Below are positions 1-8,749 of a stretch of 64,000 nucleotides of DNA, in pieces. The notes beneath the pieces are model-generated. The model was not told the DNA's origin. It saw nothing but the letters and a program-made list of their open reading frames with translations, and did no database searches. The position numbers and the translations under genes were made by a program. The stretch is from Candidatus Binatia bacterium (GTDB lineage Bacteria > Desulfobacterota > Binatia > HRBIN30). Location of the stretch: NCBI GenBank assembly GCA_026415395.1, contig JAOAHD010000007.1:372001-436000 (forward strand), in the 5' to 3' direction. The first letter of the stretch is position 1. Every line of letters starts with the position of its first letter.

Positions 1-210
1 ATCGCTTGGGCGGGGGTCGGAGGCATTACGGGATCGCTCGCGTACGTCGTGACGCTTGGTGACGTTGGTACAGCGAAGAAGGTTTGGCAACCAGCCCTCG
101 GGGGGAACTACGTGGTAACGCCGGCCATGCTTCGTGGCGAGGAGCCTTTGTACTTCAGCCCGACCGAAGAGCAAAAACCGTTGCGTCGAAGGAGGACGGG
201 GAGAACTTGA
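1..210 (+). CDS. C-terminal end of an unrecognised protein (partial)
   Basis: An open frame enters from the left edge and runs 69 codons to a TGA at 208-210. It begins with a glycine- and alanine-rich, moderately hydrophobic stretch (IAWAGVGGITGSLAYVV), passes through a mixed segment and ends in a basic tail (LRRRRTGRT). The stop overlaps the TTG start of the next gene in the tetranucleotide TTGA (207-210), a typical coupling junction, and this is the main reason for believing both reading frames. No start codon is in the window. I do not recognise the family. The hydrophobic N-terminal part could be the last membrane segment of an inner-membrane protein, but that is a guess. Confidence 0.5.
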   Translation: MAWAGVGGITGSLAYVVTLGDVGTAKKVWQPALGGNYVVTPAMLRGEEPLYFSPTEEQKPLRRRRTGRT

Positions 211-818
211 GCCGGAAGCTTTTGGTTACAGGCATAGCGGTGTTGGCTACCGCCGCTTTGGCTTTCGGCTTGTACCAGCTCCAAATGCGGCGCGAGGCCC
301 GTCGTTGGGAAGGAACCTTCCAGGAGATTGTCGAGGAGAAGATCGAGCACGACGATGGGACGACTCGCAGCCGCTTTGTCGCTTTGCTGCCAGCTCCCGT
401 AGAGGAAGTCCAGGCTGTCGTCTGGCAGGTAGAACGCCTTGAGGCGACGGTGCCCAACTTCAAAATCTCGCGGCTGATCGAAGATCTAGGAAATGTCAAA
501 CGGGTAGAGCTCGGGATCCAAGCACTGAGTCTGCCCTTATTGCGGTACGAAATGGAGTTCACCTTGCATCCCGAAGAGCATCGGGTGACTTTTCGAACGC
601 TGCGATCGCAGGCTCAAGAGATCGAAGGAGAGTACCGGTTGGAACCGTCGCCTGACGGTAAAAAGACGCGGTTAATTTACAGTACAACAGCGCGTGAGAA
701 AGTTCCGGTGCCGTTTCCTCGCGCCGTTTTGGACAGTGCCGGGAGGGAGACTTTTGTGAACACCGTGCGCGGGATTGAGCGACTTTTGAGAGCAACGCCA
801 GGGCCAAGCTCAGGTTGA
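207..818 (+). CDS. Membrane-anchored SRPBCC/START-like protein
   Basis: The product is about 203 residues with one N-terminal membrane segment (about residues 5-22, KLLVTGIAVLATAALAFGLY). A START/SRPBCC-like domain follows, with alternating strands, the phrase LLPAPVEEVQAVVW that is typical of the first strand and helix of polyketide-cyclase-like folds, and a long C-terminal helix. I chose the TTG at 207 because it overlaps the upstream stop as TTGA and has GGAGG at 191-195. The frame stays open back to a TTG at 84, but that would put about 40 polar residues before the anchor and has a poorly spaced ribosome site. The gene ends 13 bp before engB and is probably cotranscribed with it. Substrate and role are unknown; SRPBCC domains usually bind hydrophobic ligands. 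Confidence 0.65.
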   Translation: MSRKLLVTGIAVLATAALAFGLYQLQMRREARRWEGTFQEIVEEKIEHDDGTTRSRFVALLPAPVEEVQAVVWQVERLEATVPNFKISRLIEDLGNVKRVELGIQALSLPLLRYEMEFTLHPEEHRVTFRTLRSQAQEIEGEYRLEPSPDGKKTRLIYSTTAREKVPVPFPRAVLDSAGRETFVNTVRGIERLLRATPGPSSG

Positions 819-831
819 CGCGTGCGCGACC

Positions 832-1449
832 ATGAAGCGACTGCATCAGGCACGCTTCCTTGTGGGCGCGGCTTCGCCTTCACAGTTTCCCAGGTTTGCT
901 TATCCTGAGGTGGCCTTTGTCGGCCGCTCCAACGCGGGAAAATCTTCCTTGCTGAACCGTTTGCTTGGAGGCCGCCGCGGTATTGCGCGTGTCAGCAAGA
1001 CGCCGGGTCGAACCCAACAAATCAACTTTTTTCTTGTTGATGATTCGCTGATTTTCGCCGACTTGCCGGGTTATGGCTTTGCGAAGGTGCCTCCAGCAAT
1101 GCGGGCGCAGTGGTCTGAGCTCCTACAACTGTACTTGGAAACTCGGCACCAGTTGCGAGCAGCGTTGCTCATTACGGATATCCGCCGCGGGTTGGAGGCA
1201 GAAGAGTGGCAAATGATCAGCCGCCTGCGCGCCCTGGGGATTAGCTGCCTCGTCGTGGCAACGAAGGCGGATAAACTGGGACAAGGCGAGAGAGTCAGAA
1301 GGGCTCGTGAGCTCGCTGTTGAGCTAGGCCAGGTAGGCGTCGAATTAGTTGTTTCCTCAGCTATCACGGGTGAGGGGATACCACAGATTTGGCAAGTGAT
1401 TTTTCGCCATTGCCTGGACACACCACAGAAGGCTCAGGCGCAACGCTAG
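832..1449 (+). CDS. engB: Ribosome biogenesis GTP-binding protein EngB/YsxC
   Basis: This is a 205-residue P-loop GTPase of the TrmE-Era-EngA-EngB-septin class, the normal length for EngB. The G1 loop GRSNAGKS lies at about residues 31-38, the G2 threonine region in SKTPGRTQ at about 56-62, G3 DLPG at about 77-80, G4 TKAD at about 144-147, and a G5-like SSA near residue 174. EngB proteins act late in assembly of the large ribosomal subunit. The gene follows the SRPBCC-like gene by 13 bp in the same direction and is the last gene before the first repeat island. The start is an ATG with no strong Shine-Dalgarno sequence, so translation may be coupled to the gene upstream. Family assignment is secure. 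Confidence 0.95.
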   Translation: MKRLHQARFLVGAASPSQFPRFAYPEVAFVGRSNAGKSSLLNRLLGGRRGIARVSKTPGRTQQINFFLVDDSLIFADLPGYGFAKVPPAMRAQWSELLQLYLETRHQLRAALLITDIRRGLEAEEWQMISRLRALGISCLVVATKADKLGQGERVRRARELAVELGQVGVELVVSSAITGEGIPQIWQVIFRHCLDTPQKAQAQR

Positions 1450-1639
1450 GCCCAGCGGGAGTTCAGGAAAGCTCCCAAGAGCTCGGTATAATTTCATTTT
1501 GTTGGGGAGATGTCCGGAGCACTTGTGCGGTAGCTCCCTATTCAACGAATCGTGTTCAGCGTGCCAATCCTCGAAGAGCCCGGCCGCTAAGTGGATTCCG
1601 GACCAAGCGGATCTCGGGCTGCGCGCTTTGTAATCCGAT

Positions 1640-2130
1640 TTTGATCGTAACGGATCCTGGATCGAATCTTGGACATCGAATCTTGGAGATCGAATCTTGG
1701 GACGAATCTTGGACACCCACTCTTTTTGACCGGCTCTCGCTCCGTGCGCAGATCTTGGACGCAGATCTTGGACACCCACTCTTTTCGCAGATCTTGGACA
1801 CCCACTCTTTTTGTCGGCTCTCGCTCCGGGTGAAACCCGAGGACCGCGAGTGAAACCCGCAACGGATTTTGGGCACCGGATTTCGGACACCCCGCGGATC
1901 TTGGACACGCACTCTTTTTGACCGGGCCTCGCTCGGGTGAAACGCGAGTGGAGAAACGCAAGGGGCGGGTTTTGTGGAGACCCACTAATTTGGGCTGGCA
2001 CTCGTTCTGGGTGAAACGCCAGTGGAGAAACGCCAACGCTAGGAAATGCCAGTGGAGGAAAGGAAATGCCAGCGGACACCCACAACGTTTTGGAAATGCC
2101 AGGGGCCACACACAACTTGTGGGGAAACAG
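1640..2130. repeat. Repeat island A, left part: GGACACCCAC repeats with stuttered duplications
   Basis: Exact GGACACCCAC occurs at 1711-1720, 1770-1779, 1796-1805 and 2074-2083, with near copies at 1885 (GGACACCCCG) and 1903 (GGACACGCAC). The motif is preceded by repeated CGAATCTTGG or GCAGATCTTGG units and followed by CTCTTTTT. Between the copies lie short repeated phrases such as GGTGAAACCCG, GGTGAAACGC and GGAAATGCCAG. Frames open across this stretch on both strands are made of the repeats themselves and have no protein character. No transposase or terminal inverted repeat was seen. Confidence 0.8.
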
Positions 2131-2669
2131 GGGTTGGCTCCCACAGCAGGTGCAACAAGCGAAAATGCGCCTTTCAGAAGTTGTGAGACGCTCACGGGGA
2201 CGGGAGACCCGGGTCGTCTGCGTCTCGTGACTCGTCTTACAGTGTATCTCTGCCTCGCGACGAAGGGACCATCGGATTCGTCTATGTCCGGTGCACTTGC
2301 GTGGTATTCCGCTCTCGCCGAATTGACCTTCCGAAAGTCCCGCTCCTTGCGTTGCACTTTAAAGACCCGAAGCCGCGGTTCGAGCCTCGCCTGTGGGCCG
2401 GACTCGGAGAGGAAGGCGACAAAATCCAGTTTCGGTATCGCGGCTGGTTACGGGTTGGCACATTCCGGGTGTCGGCGCAGGCAGTATCTGGCCACCTGGC
2501 AAGGGATCCCGGTTGGATCTCCATCAAGCGTATAAAGCGAAGCTTCGATGGACGGTGCCCTCCCCTAAGCTTCCTCCCCACTCGAGTCGCCGAATGAGCC
2601 GGGATCCGGTTCGCTCCGAGGGGGCCTGAGGGAGCCGCGGCGTTACGAAGGCTTGGCAACGGCTTACAA
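2131..2669. other. Intergenic stretch with no recognised feature
   Basis: This piece lies between the two repeat-dense halves of the first island. I saw no convincing gene, RNA or exact copy of the decamer. Several frames stay open on both strands, as expected in GC-rich DNA, but none has recognisable protein motifs or a ribosome site. Confidence 0.5.
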
Positions 2670-3900
2670 GAAGCGGTGGGTGTCCACGAGCCTTCCTCCA
2701 CGAACCTTCCGGAACCTTCCTCATTTGGACAGAGTGCCCTGGCAGGTTGCCATGGAGGGCGGGAAGTCGGGGCCCAGAACAAAGTTGGCAAGGCTAGTCC
2801 AGTACCGTGGATGTTCAGAAACTCGGTGGATGTCCAGAAACTCGCTCACTGTTGATTCACGCGTCGCTTCAAAGAGGGCCCAGTCGGCACCTTCCGGGGG
2901 GACCGCCTCTCGGGTGGGCAGGCTCGGCTTGGAGGGTGAACTGGGTTCCCAAAACAAACGCGGCAAATGCAGGCGAGTATCGTGGGTGTCCACGAGCCGG
3001 ACCTCCGGCTGATTAGGTCCTGCAGGGAGCCCCGGAGGCCTTGGCCAACATCGTCGGGCTTTACGAATTCATGGATGTCGAAGAAGGGTGGATCTCCATG
3101 AAGTGCGTCTCCAGAAAGGGAGGGCAGGATAGGTCTTCGGGAATTGTTCAAGGAATTTGATCGGTGTCGAGAAATGCGATCAATTTCGCGGGCGTCCAGC
3201 AGTTCATCCACGAATTCACGAATTCGTGGGTCTCCAGGAGTTTGCTCCTACGAATTCTTGGGTGTCCAGGATTCTATCTGCTTCATCCAGGATTCTATCT
3301 GCTTCAGAGTGGGCGCTGCCGACAGCATCCGGAGGAACCGGCACCCGGATGGCCAGGGTTGGCTTGGAGGGGGGTGAACTGGGTAGCCAAAACAAGCTCG
3401 GCAAGTGCAGGCAAGTATCGTGGGTGTCCACGAACGGGATCCACAAGCGGGACCTTCGCAATCGGCAAGAACTCGTTGTCGGTTTCCGGCGCCCCCCGCT
3501 GACTAGGTCTTGTGGGGAAGCCTTGAGACCACGCGCAACATTGTCGGGCGCTACGAATCCTTGGGTGGCGAGGAAGTGCGGGTGGTAGGGAAGTGCGGCT
3601 CGAAGAAGTGTGTCCAGAACGAGTCTGCCCAAGTTGGGTCAAGAATTCGATCGCTGGCCAGAAATGCGACCAACTTGGTGGGTGCCCAGCAATTTTTTCA
3701 CCAATTCTCTAGCAATTCATCGGTGGGTGTCCTGCAATTCATCCTACTGTAATGCATCCCGCAGTTCACCCAGGAATTCATCCAAGTGCTCACGGGAATT
3801 CATGGCAATTCATGCGAATTCGAGGGTGCCCAGGAGTTCATCTGCGAATTCGTGGGTGTCCAGGATTTTATACGGGATTTTAGAATTTCAGTAGGTGTGC
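2670..3900. repeat. Repeat island A, right part: GTGGGTGTCC repeats and a diverged tandem unit
   Basis: The decamer appears here in the opposite orientation: exact GTGGGTGTCC at 2676-2685, 2982-2991, 3420-3429, 3723-3732 and 3852-3861, with near copies around 2808, 2826, 3226 and 3258. Around it, longer segments are duplicated with divergence. The stretch 2921-3007 matches 3356-3441 (shared GGCTTGGAGG, GGTGAACTGGG, CAAAACAA, GGCAA, TATCGTGGGTGTCCACGA). The stretch from about 3008 matches that from about 3497 (CTGANTAGGTC and CAACATNGTCGGGC). The stretch from about 3148 matches that from about 3638 (GAAATGCGA and CCAGCA). A third, weaker copy begins near 2756. GAATTC is frequent in 3060-3920. 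No gene is visible. Confidence 0.8.
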
Positions 3901-4119
3901 AGGATTTCAATTTCCGAATTCTTGTGAGAGCCTAGGAGAGTTTGAGAATCCGGTTAGAAACGACCCTTCGGGAGGTCACCCCGCGAGTTTGCGGTCTCAC
4001 ATAATCAATAGGCTGTTCCGTGGGCGGGAGTGTGGACCCGTAGAACCTCCGCGCCGCTGCGTTTCAGCGCTTCGCGTAAGTGGCTCCCCTTTTTTTTTCC
4101 TCGTGCTAGACGGGCGTGC

Positions 4120-5517
4120 ATGTCCAGCCACGCCACGAACGGAAGACTGTCGGAGCCTGAGCTCGATGAGGCGGTCCGCAAGGGCGAGATCGACACTGTT
4201 CTGACTGTGTTTCCCGACTTCTACGGCCGGTTGGTGGGGAAACGGATCTCAGGACGGTTCTTTTGTGAGGAAGTGGCTCATCATGGGATGCATGCTTGCG
4301 ACTATTTGCTCGCGTGCGACATGGAGATGGACCCGGTCCCCGGCTACCGCTTTGCGTCATGGGAAAAGGGTTATGGCGACGTTCGTTGCCTGCCTGACCT
4401 TAGCACGTTGCGGCGTGCATCGTGGATCGACCGCACGGCCATTGTGCTCTGCGATGTGCTGAACGAGGAAACCAGCGAACCAGTGTCCGTTGCGCCTCGC
4501 ACCATTTTGCGGCGTCAGGTCGAACGAGCAGCAGCAAAAGGTTTCTGCCCAATGGGTGCGTCAGAATTGGAATTCTTTGTTTTGCGGGAGACCTACGAAT
4601 CGGCAAAGCAGAAAAACTTTGAGCAACTGGAAACCTTTGGCTGGTACATCGAAGACTACCACACGCTGCAGGGTTTCAAGGTCGAAGGCCTGATTGGTGC
4701 GATTCGGCGCCATCTGGAGGCCTCGGGGATTCCGGTAGAATTCTCTAAGGGCGAATGGGGTCCGGGGCAACACGAAATCAATATCCGCTACGCTGACTTT
4801 TTGGAAATGGCCGATCGCCACGCGATCTACAAACAACTCGCAAAGGAAGTGGCCATCCAACAAAATCTGGCGATTACCTTCATGGCGAAATTCGATGAGC
4901 GGCACGCGGGAAGCTCCATGCATTTGCATTCGAGTTTGTGGTCCATCGATGGCAGCGAAGCGCTCTTTGCAGGTGAAGCACCCGTGGATGGAGACCTCAG
5001 CCACCTCTCTGAGGTCTTCCGATGGTGGCTCGGGGGGCTGATTCACCACGCGCCGGCGTGTACGCTCTTGTTCGCTCCTTACGTGAACTCTTATAAGCGC
5101 TTTCGCTCTGGATCTTTTGCTCCCACTGCAATCGCTTGGTCGTACGACAATCGCACGGCTGGTTTCCGCGTGGTCGGGCACGGCAGCTCGCTACGAGTGG
5201 AATGCCGCATCCCGGGCGCCGACGCTAATCCTTACCTGGCCTTCGCTGCGACGCTAGCTGCCGGACTCGACGGGATCGAAAACAAAATTGAACCGCCGCC
5301 GATGTTTCGTGGCGACGCATACGCAGCCACGACGCTGCCTTCCGTTCCGCGCAGCTTGCCCGAAGCAATTGCTGCATTCGAAGATTCTCCGCTGTTTTAC
5401 CAAGCCTTCGGTGAAGACGTTGTGGAACATTTGATTCACTTTGCGCGAACGGAGCAGCGGAAGTTCGAGGAGGTTGTTACTTCTTGGGAGCGACAGCGCT
5501 ATCTGGAGCGGGCGTAG
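4120..5517 (+). CDS. Glutamine synthetase-like gamma-glutamyl-amine ligase (PuuA/GlnA3/GlnA4-type)
   Basis: About 465 residues from the ATG at 4120 (MSSHATNGRL), a normal length for this family. Glutamine synthetase signatures are present: SELEFF with its metal-binding glutamates, the GSSMHLHSSL histidine loop, NSYKRF, NRTAGFR and ECRIPGADANPYLA. The N-terminal part FPDFYGRLVGKRI is typical of gamma-glutamyl-polyamine or -ethanolamine synthetases rather than ammonia-assimilating GlnA. It should couple glutamate to an amine using ATP. The genes downstream encode a class I amidotransferase-type hydrolase, a dehydrogenase and an aldehyde dehydrogenase, so the job is most likely amine catabolism. 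The frame stays open upstream to 4030, but that extension has no family similarity. The amine cannot be read from sequence. Confidence 0.88.
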   Translation: MSSHATNGRLSEPELDEAVRKGEIDTVLTVFPDFYGRLVGKRISGRFFCEEVAHHGMHACDYLLACDMEMDPVPGYRFASWEKGYGDVRCLPDLSTLRRASWIDRTAIVLCDVLNEETSEPVSVAPRTILRRQVERAAAKGFCPMGASELEFFVLRETYESAKQKNFEQLETFGWYIEDYHTLQGFKVEGLIGAIRRHLEASGIPVEFSKGEWGPGQHEINIRYADFLEMADRHAIYKQLAKEVAIQQNLAITFMAKFDERHAGSSMHLHSSLWSIDGSEALFAGEAPVDGDLSHLSEVFRWWLGGLIHHAPACTLLFAPYVNSYKRFRSGSFAPTAIAWSYDNRTAGFRVVGHGSSLRVECRIPGADANPYLAFAATLAAGLDGIENKIEPPPMFRGDAYAATTLPSVPRSLPEAIAAFEDSPLFYQAFGEDVVEHLIHFARTEQRKFEEVVTSWERQRYLERA

Positions 5518-5519
5518 GC

Positions 5520-6248
5520 ATGCCAGCGCCGGTCGTCGGAATTACCTCTTACGCGCGTGACGATTCGGAGCTTCCTTGCTTCAGTCTACCTGTAGGTTAC
5601 GTGGATCGCGTTGTTGCCGCGGGTGGAGACCCGGTCATTCTGCCTCCGGCTATGGCGCAACCGGTGAGGTTGCTCGATCGTGTGGATGGGTTGGTTTTTT
5701 CGGGTGGTGGGGATGTGTCGCCGGAGGCTTATGGCGGTGACCACCACGAGACCATTTACTCCGTCAGCGAGGAGCGCGATCGTTTTGAATTCGAGCTGCT
5801 GCGGGCTGCGCTGCAGCGACAAGACATCCCGATTCTGTGTATCTGCCGCGGTCTTCAGGTGTTGAATGTAGTCCTTGGGGGCTCGCTGCATGAGCATCTC
5901 CCCGAGGTGTTTGGAGAAGCTGTGGCGCACCGCATTCCACCCCGCCAAACCTGCCGACATCACGTCCGTGTGGATCCTCAGAGTCGCTTGGCCCAGATTT
6001 TAGGTTGTGTGGAGATCGATGTCCTTTCATGGCACCATCAGGGAATTGACCGCTTGGCTCTTGACCTTCGGCCGGTCGGTTGGGCTGAAGATGGCCTCAT
6101 CGAAGCAGTAGAACATCGGGGACATCCATGGTGCTTTGGCGTACAGTGGCATCCAGAAATGGAGCCAAGTGGATCCAAACACGATCGGCTGTTTGCGGCA
6201 TTCATCGATGCAGCTTCAGTGCACGCAAGGAGGCGCAATGAGTGGTAG
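5520..6248 (+). CDS. Gamma-glutamyl-GABA hydrolase-like peptidase C26 (PuuD-type)
   Basis: About 242 residues from the ATG at 5520, which follows the TAG of the preceding gene almost directly. The protein is a class I glutamine amidotransferase-like hydrolase of peptidase family C26. The nucleophile cysteine sits in CICRGLQVLN, and the catalytic His-Glu pair in FGVQWHPEM. The N-terminus PVVGITSYARDD and the motif GLVFSGGGDVSPEAYG are typical of PuuD. It should cleave the gamma-glutamyl bond of the oxidised gamma-glutamyl intermediate, releasing glutamate and the free amino acid. The gene overlaps the next one by 11 bp. The same fold is used by folate gamma-glutamyl hydrolases, but the neighbours favour the amine pathway. 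Confidence 0.88.
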   Translation: MPAPVVGITSYARDDSELPCFSLPVGYVDRVVAAGGDPVILPPAMAQPVRLLDRVDGLVFSGGGDVSPEAYGGDHHETIYSVSEERDRFEFELLRAALQRQDIPILCICRGLQVLNVVLGGSLHEHLPEVFGEAVAHRIPPRQTCRHHVRVDPQSRLAQILGCVEIDVLSWHHQGIDRLALDLRPVGWAEDGLIEAVEHRGHPWCFGVQWHPEMEPSGSKHDRLFAAFIDAASVHARRRNEW

Positions 6249-7017
6249 ACTTGCCGGTAAGGTCGCTTTGTTAACGGGAGCAGCCGGGGGTATCGGTGAG
6301 GCGACCGCGCGGCGCTTTTGCGAAGAAGGCGCTCGTTTGGTGCTTGTGGATTTCAACGCAGCGGCCCTTCAAAAGCTGGCTACCGACTTGGACAAAAGCG
6401 GCGCGGGGGTTGCATGGTTTTCAGCGGATGTTTCCCGTGAGGGCGATTGTGCGGCGATGATCCGCTTTGCGGAGGAGAGATTCGGCGCGCTGCACGTGTT
6501 GTTCAACAATGCAGGCATCTTCCCGGACGAAGACGGTTCGGTCACTGAAACCAGCGAGGCGGTGTTGGATCGCGTGCTTGCCGTCAATGTGAAAGGGGTG
6601 TTTTTCGGCTGCAAGTATGGAATACCTGCCATCCTACGTGCCGGGGGTGGTTCCGTGATCAACACCGCGTCTTTCGTAGCACTGATGGGCGCGGCCACCT
6701 CGCAGAGCGCCTACACAGCGTCAAAAGGCGCCGTGTTGGCACTTACCCGTGAGATAGCGGTGGAGTACGCCCGTCGAGGCATTCGTGCGAATGCGCTGTG
6801 CCCCGGCCCAGTGAACACGCCCTTACTTCAGTCACTGCTTTCGGATCCCGCGCGTCGTGCCCGGCGGTTAGTTCACATTCCCATGGGCCGGCTCGCGGAG
6901 GCCGACGAAATCGCACGCGCGGTGGTGTTTCTTGCGTCCGACGAGTCCTCTTACATCACCGGCACAACGTTTTTGGTGGACGGCGGCATTACTGCTGCGT
7001 ACGTGACTCCGGAGTAA
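6238..7017 (+). CDS. Short-chain dehydrogenase/reductase
   Basis: A 259-residue classical SDR. The NAD(P)-binding TGAAGGIG motif is near the N-terminus, NNAG follows in the middle, and the catalytic serine region precedes YTASK, which carries the Tyr and Lys. The C-terminus ends in the usual SSYITGTTFLVDGG. The start is the ATG at 6238 with AAGGAGG at 6227-6233, inside the end of the preceding gene. An acidic residue (VLVDFN) after the second strand suggests NAD preference. In the operon it may oxidise or reduce an alcohol/aldehyde intermediate, in place of the FAD oxidase PuuB, which is absent here. That role is inference; the SDR fold itself is certain. Confidence 0.9.
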   Translation: MSGRLAGKVALLTGAAGGIGEATARRFCEEGARLVLVDFNAAALQKLATDLDKSGAGVAWFSADVSREGDCAAMIRFAEERFGALHVLFNNAGIFPDEDGSVTETSEAVLDRVLAVNVKGVFFGCKYGIPAILRAGGGSVINTASFVALMGAATSQSAYTASKGAVLALTREIAVEYARRGIRANALCPGPVNTPLLQSLLSDPARRARRLVHIPMGRLAEADEIARAVVFLASDESSYITGTTFLVDGGITAAYVTPE

Positions 7018-7026
7018 GAAGCGATC

Positions 7027-8448
7027 ATGGAAAAGCTAATAATTGGGGATCGGCGCCTCGATGGAGCGGGTGTGATTACTGTCATCGAGCCGGCGACCGG
7101 GCAGCCGCTTGCCGAAGTGGCCGCGGCTTCCAGTCATGATCTGGATGCCGCAGTGGCAGAGGCAAAGAAGGCGTTACCCGCGTGGTCTGGACTGACTCCA
7201 GTTGCCCGAGGAGAAATCCTTTACCGGTTTGCCGATATTGTGCGGGCTCATGCGGAAGAATTGGCCGTGATCGAGGCCAGGAACGTCGGTAAACCGATTG
7301 CCGATGCTCGTTGGGAAGCAAGTCATGTTGTAGAAACGATTCGGTACTACGCGGGGGCGGCCGACAAGTTCTTCGGAAATACGATTTCCGTAAAGAAAGG
7401 TGGGCTTGACCTGACACTTCGTGTTCCACTTGGGGTCGTGGGCCTGATTGTCCCGTGGAACTTCCCGATGGTCATTGCGACGTGGAAGCTGGCTCCCGCG
7501 CTTGCGTGCGGGAACACAGTGGTGTTGAAGCCCGCGAGTTTGACGCCTCTCACGGCCCTGCGCCTTGGAGAGCTTGCCCTCGAAGCAGGCATACCTCCCG
7601 GGGTTGTGAACGTGGTGCCCGGCAAGGGGGCTGAAATCGGCCATCAACTCGTGGCACATCCCGACGTGGCAAAAATTGGGTTCACGGGTGAGACCGCAAC
7701 CGGGCGCGCGATTATGGCCACCGCTGCGCAGCAGATTAAACGGGTGGGTCTCGAGCTCGGTGGAAAGTCCCCGAATGTTATTTTTGCCGACGTGGATATT
7801 GAAGTGGTGGCTCACGAAGCGGCGGCCTCGGTGTTCGCAAATGCGGGTCAAGACTGTTGTGCACGCTCTCGTATCTTGATTGAACGCTCAGCCCACGCGC
7901 GGTTTTTGGAGGCGTTCGCCGCCGTTACCCAGAGCTGGGTTGTTGGCGATCCTTTGCAACAGGACACTCAGATGGGCCCACTGATTTCGGAGCGACAACG
8001 AGAGATTTCAGAGAGCTACATCGAGATTGGCCGGCGAGAGGGGGCTCGGAAGATCTGCGGGGGGGAGCGATTGGCACGCCCGGGGTTCTTCCTGCGGCCC
8101 ACGGTACTGGACGGCGGGCGCCCGGGAATGCGGGTGGTTGAAGAGGAAATTTTTGGTCCCGTGGCGGTCGTGATGACCTTCGATACGGAGCAAGAGGCCA
8201 TCGAGCTGGCGAACAACACCATATACGGCCTCTCTGGTTCCTTATGGACCAACGATTTGAAGCGCGGTTTGCGCGTGGCACGGGCGCTGCGTACCGGAGT
8301 GCTTTCTGTGAATTCCTCCAGTAGCGTACACTTACAAGCTCCCTTCGGAGGGATGAAGCAATCCGGCTTGGGCAGGGAGTTGGGCATGCACGCGCTCGAG
8401 CAGTACAGCGAGGTCCGGAACATTTACTTTGAGACGGAACCTGCCTGA
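7027..8448 (+). CDS. NAD(P)-dependent aldehyde dehydrogenase (PuuC/betaine-aldehyde type)
   Basis: A 473-residue aldehyde dehydrogenase of normal length. PWNFPM and KPASLTPLTAL form the cofactor pocket, GFTGETATGR the Rossmann loop, LELGGKSPNVI carries the general-base glutamate, and NAGQDCCA the catalytic cysteine. EEIFGPV is present near the C-terminus. It begins 9 bp after the SDR stop and closes the amine operon. It should oxidise an aminoaldehyde or its gamma-glutamyl derivative to the acid before hydrolysis by the C26 enzyme. The best-known parallels are the E. coli puu genes and actinobacterial glnA3/glnA4-linked clusters. The substrate could be putrescine-, ethanolamine- or other monoamine-derived. 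Confidence 0.9.
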   Translation: MEKLIIGDRRLDGAGVITVIEPATGQPLAEVAAASSHDLDAAVAEAKKALPAWSGLTPVARGEILYRFADIVRAHAEELAVIEARNVGKPIADARWEASHVVETIRYYAGAADKFFGNTISVKKGGLDLTLRVPLGVVGLIVPWNFPMVIATWKLAPALACGNTVVLKPASLTPLTALRLGELALEAGIPPGVVNVVPGKGAEIGHQLVAHPDVAKIGFTGETATGRAIMATAAQQIKRVGLELGGKSPNVIFADVDIEVVAHEAAASVFANAGQDCCARSRILIERSAHARFLEAFAAVTQSWVVGDPLQQDTQMGPLISERQREISESYIEIGRREGARKICGGERLARPGFFLRPTVLDGGRPGMRVVEEEIFGPVAVVMTFDTEQEAIELANNTIYGLSGSLWTNDLKRGLRVARALRTGVLSVNSSSSVHLQAPFGGMKQSGLGRELGMHALEQYSEVRNIYFETEPA

Positions 8449-8490
8449 CCAATTAGTTTACGGGATAGTTTGATTTCGAGGCGCGGAAGG

Positions 8491-8574
8491 GCCGGGGTGG
8501 TGGAAGCGGCAGACACAAGGGACTTAAAATCCCTTGGGGTTATCCCCGTGCGGGTTCGAGTCCCGCCCCCGGCA
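8491..8574 (+). tRNA. tRNA-Leu (anticodon TAA)
   Basis: A complete class II tRNA of 84 nt. The acceptor arms GCCGGGG and CCCCGGC pair perfectly and are followed by discriminator A. The anticodon stem GGGA/TCCC closes loop CTTAAAA, giving anticodon TAA. A long variable arm (TTGGGGTTATCCCCGTG) and the T arm GCGGGTTCGAGTCCCGC follow. The leucine identity agrees with discriminator A and the long variable arm. CCA is not encoded. The gene borders the second repeat island, but I saw no duplicated tRNA 3' end that would mark an integration site. Confidence 0.95.
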
Positions 8575-8749
8575 TGTATCCATCGCATTGATAGAGTAGA
8601 GCGGCGTCAGACACGCCATCGCCTGGCGGACGGCTGTGCGTCCACCAGCAGGCGCGCGAGGGGGAAACTCAGTTCGAGCCTCGTGCACCTCTGACAGATG
8701 TCCAACAGTCGCAGAATCCAGGACGAATCGCGTACGAATTAGAAGGATC

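Noticed and set aside
1357-2357. Long minus-strand open frames across the GGACACCCAC repeats (up to 256 codons)
   Set aside because: The predicted proteins consist of the repeated words themselves (KSGCPRS, KEWVSKI and the like) in more than one frame, with no domain and no ribosome site.
1640-3900. CRISPR array
   Set aside because: Repeats are short, unequal in spacing, partly overlapping and in both orientations across islands. There are no unique spacers of even length and no cas genes.
4089-4098. Poly-T run before the glutamine synthetase-like gene as a terminator
   Set aside because: The nearest hairpin (CGCTG/CAGCG) is weak and about 20 bp away. A leader role is possible but not supported.
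8491-8574. tRNA-Leu as an attachment site for a mobile island at 8575-11175
   Set aside because: No integrase and no repeated tRNA 3' end was found in or after the island.
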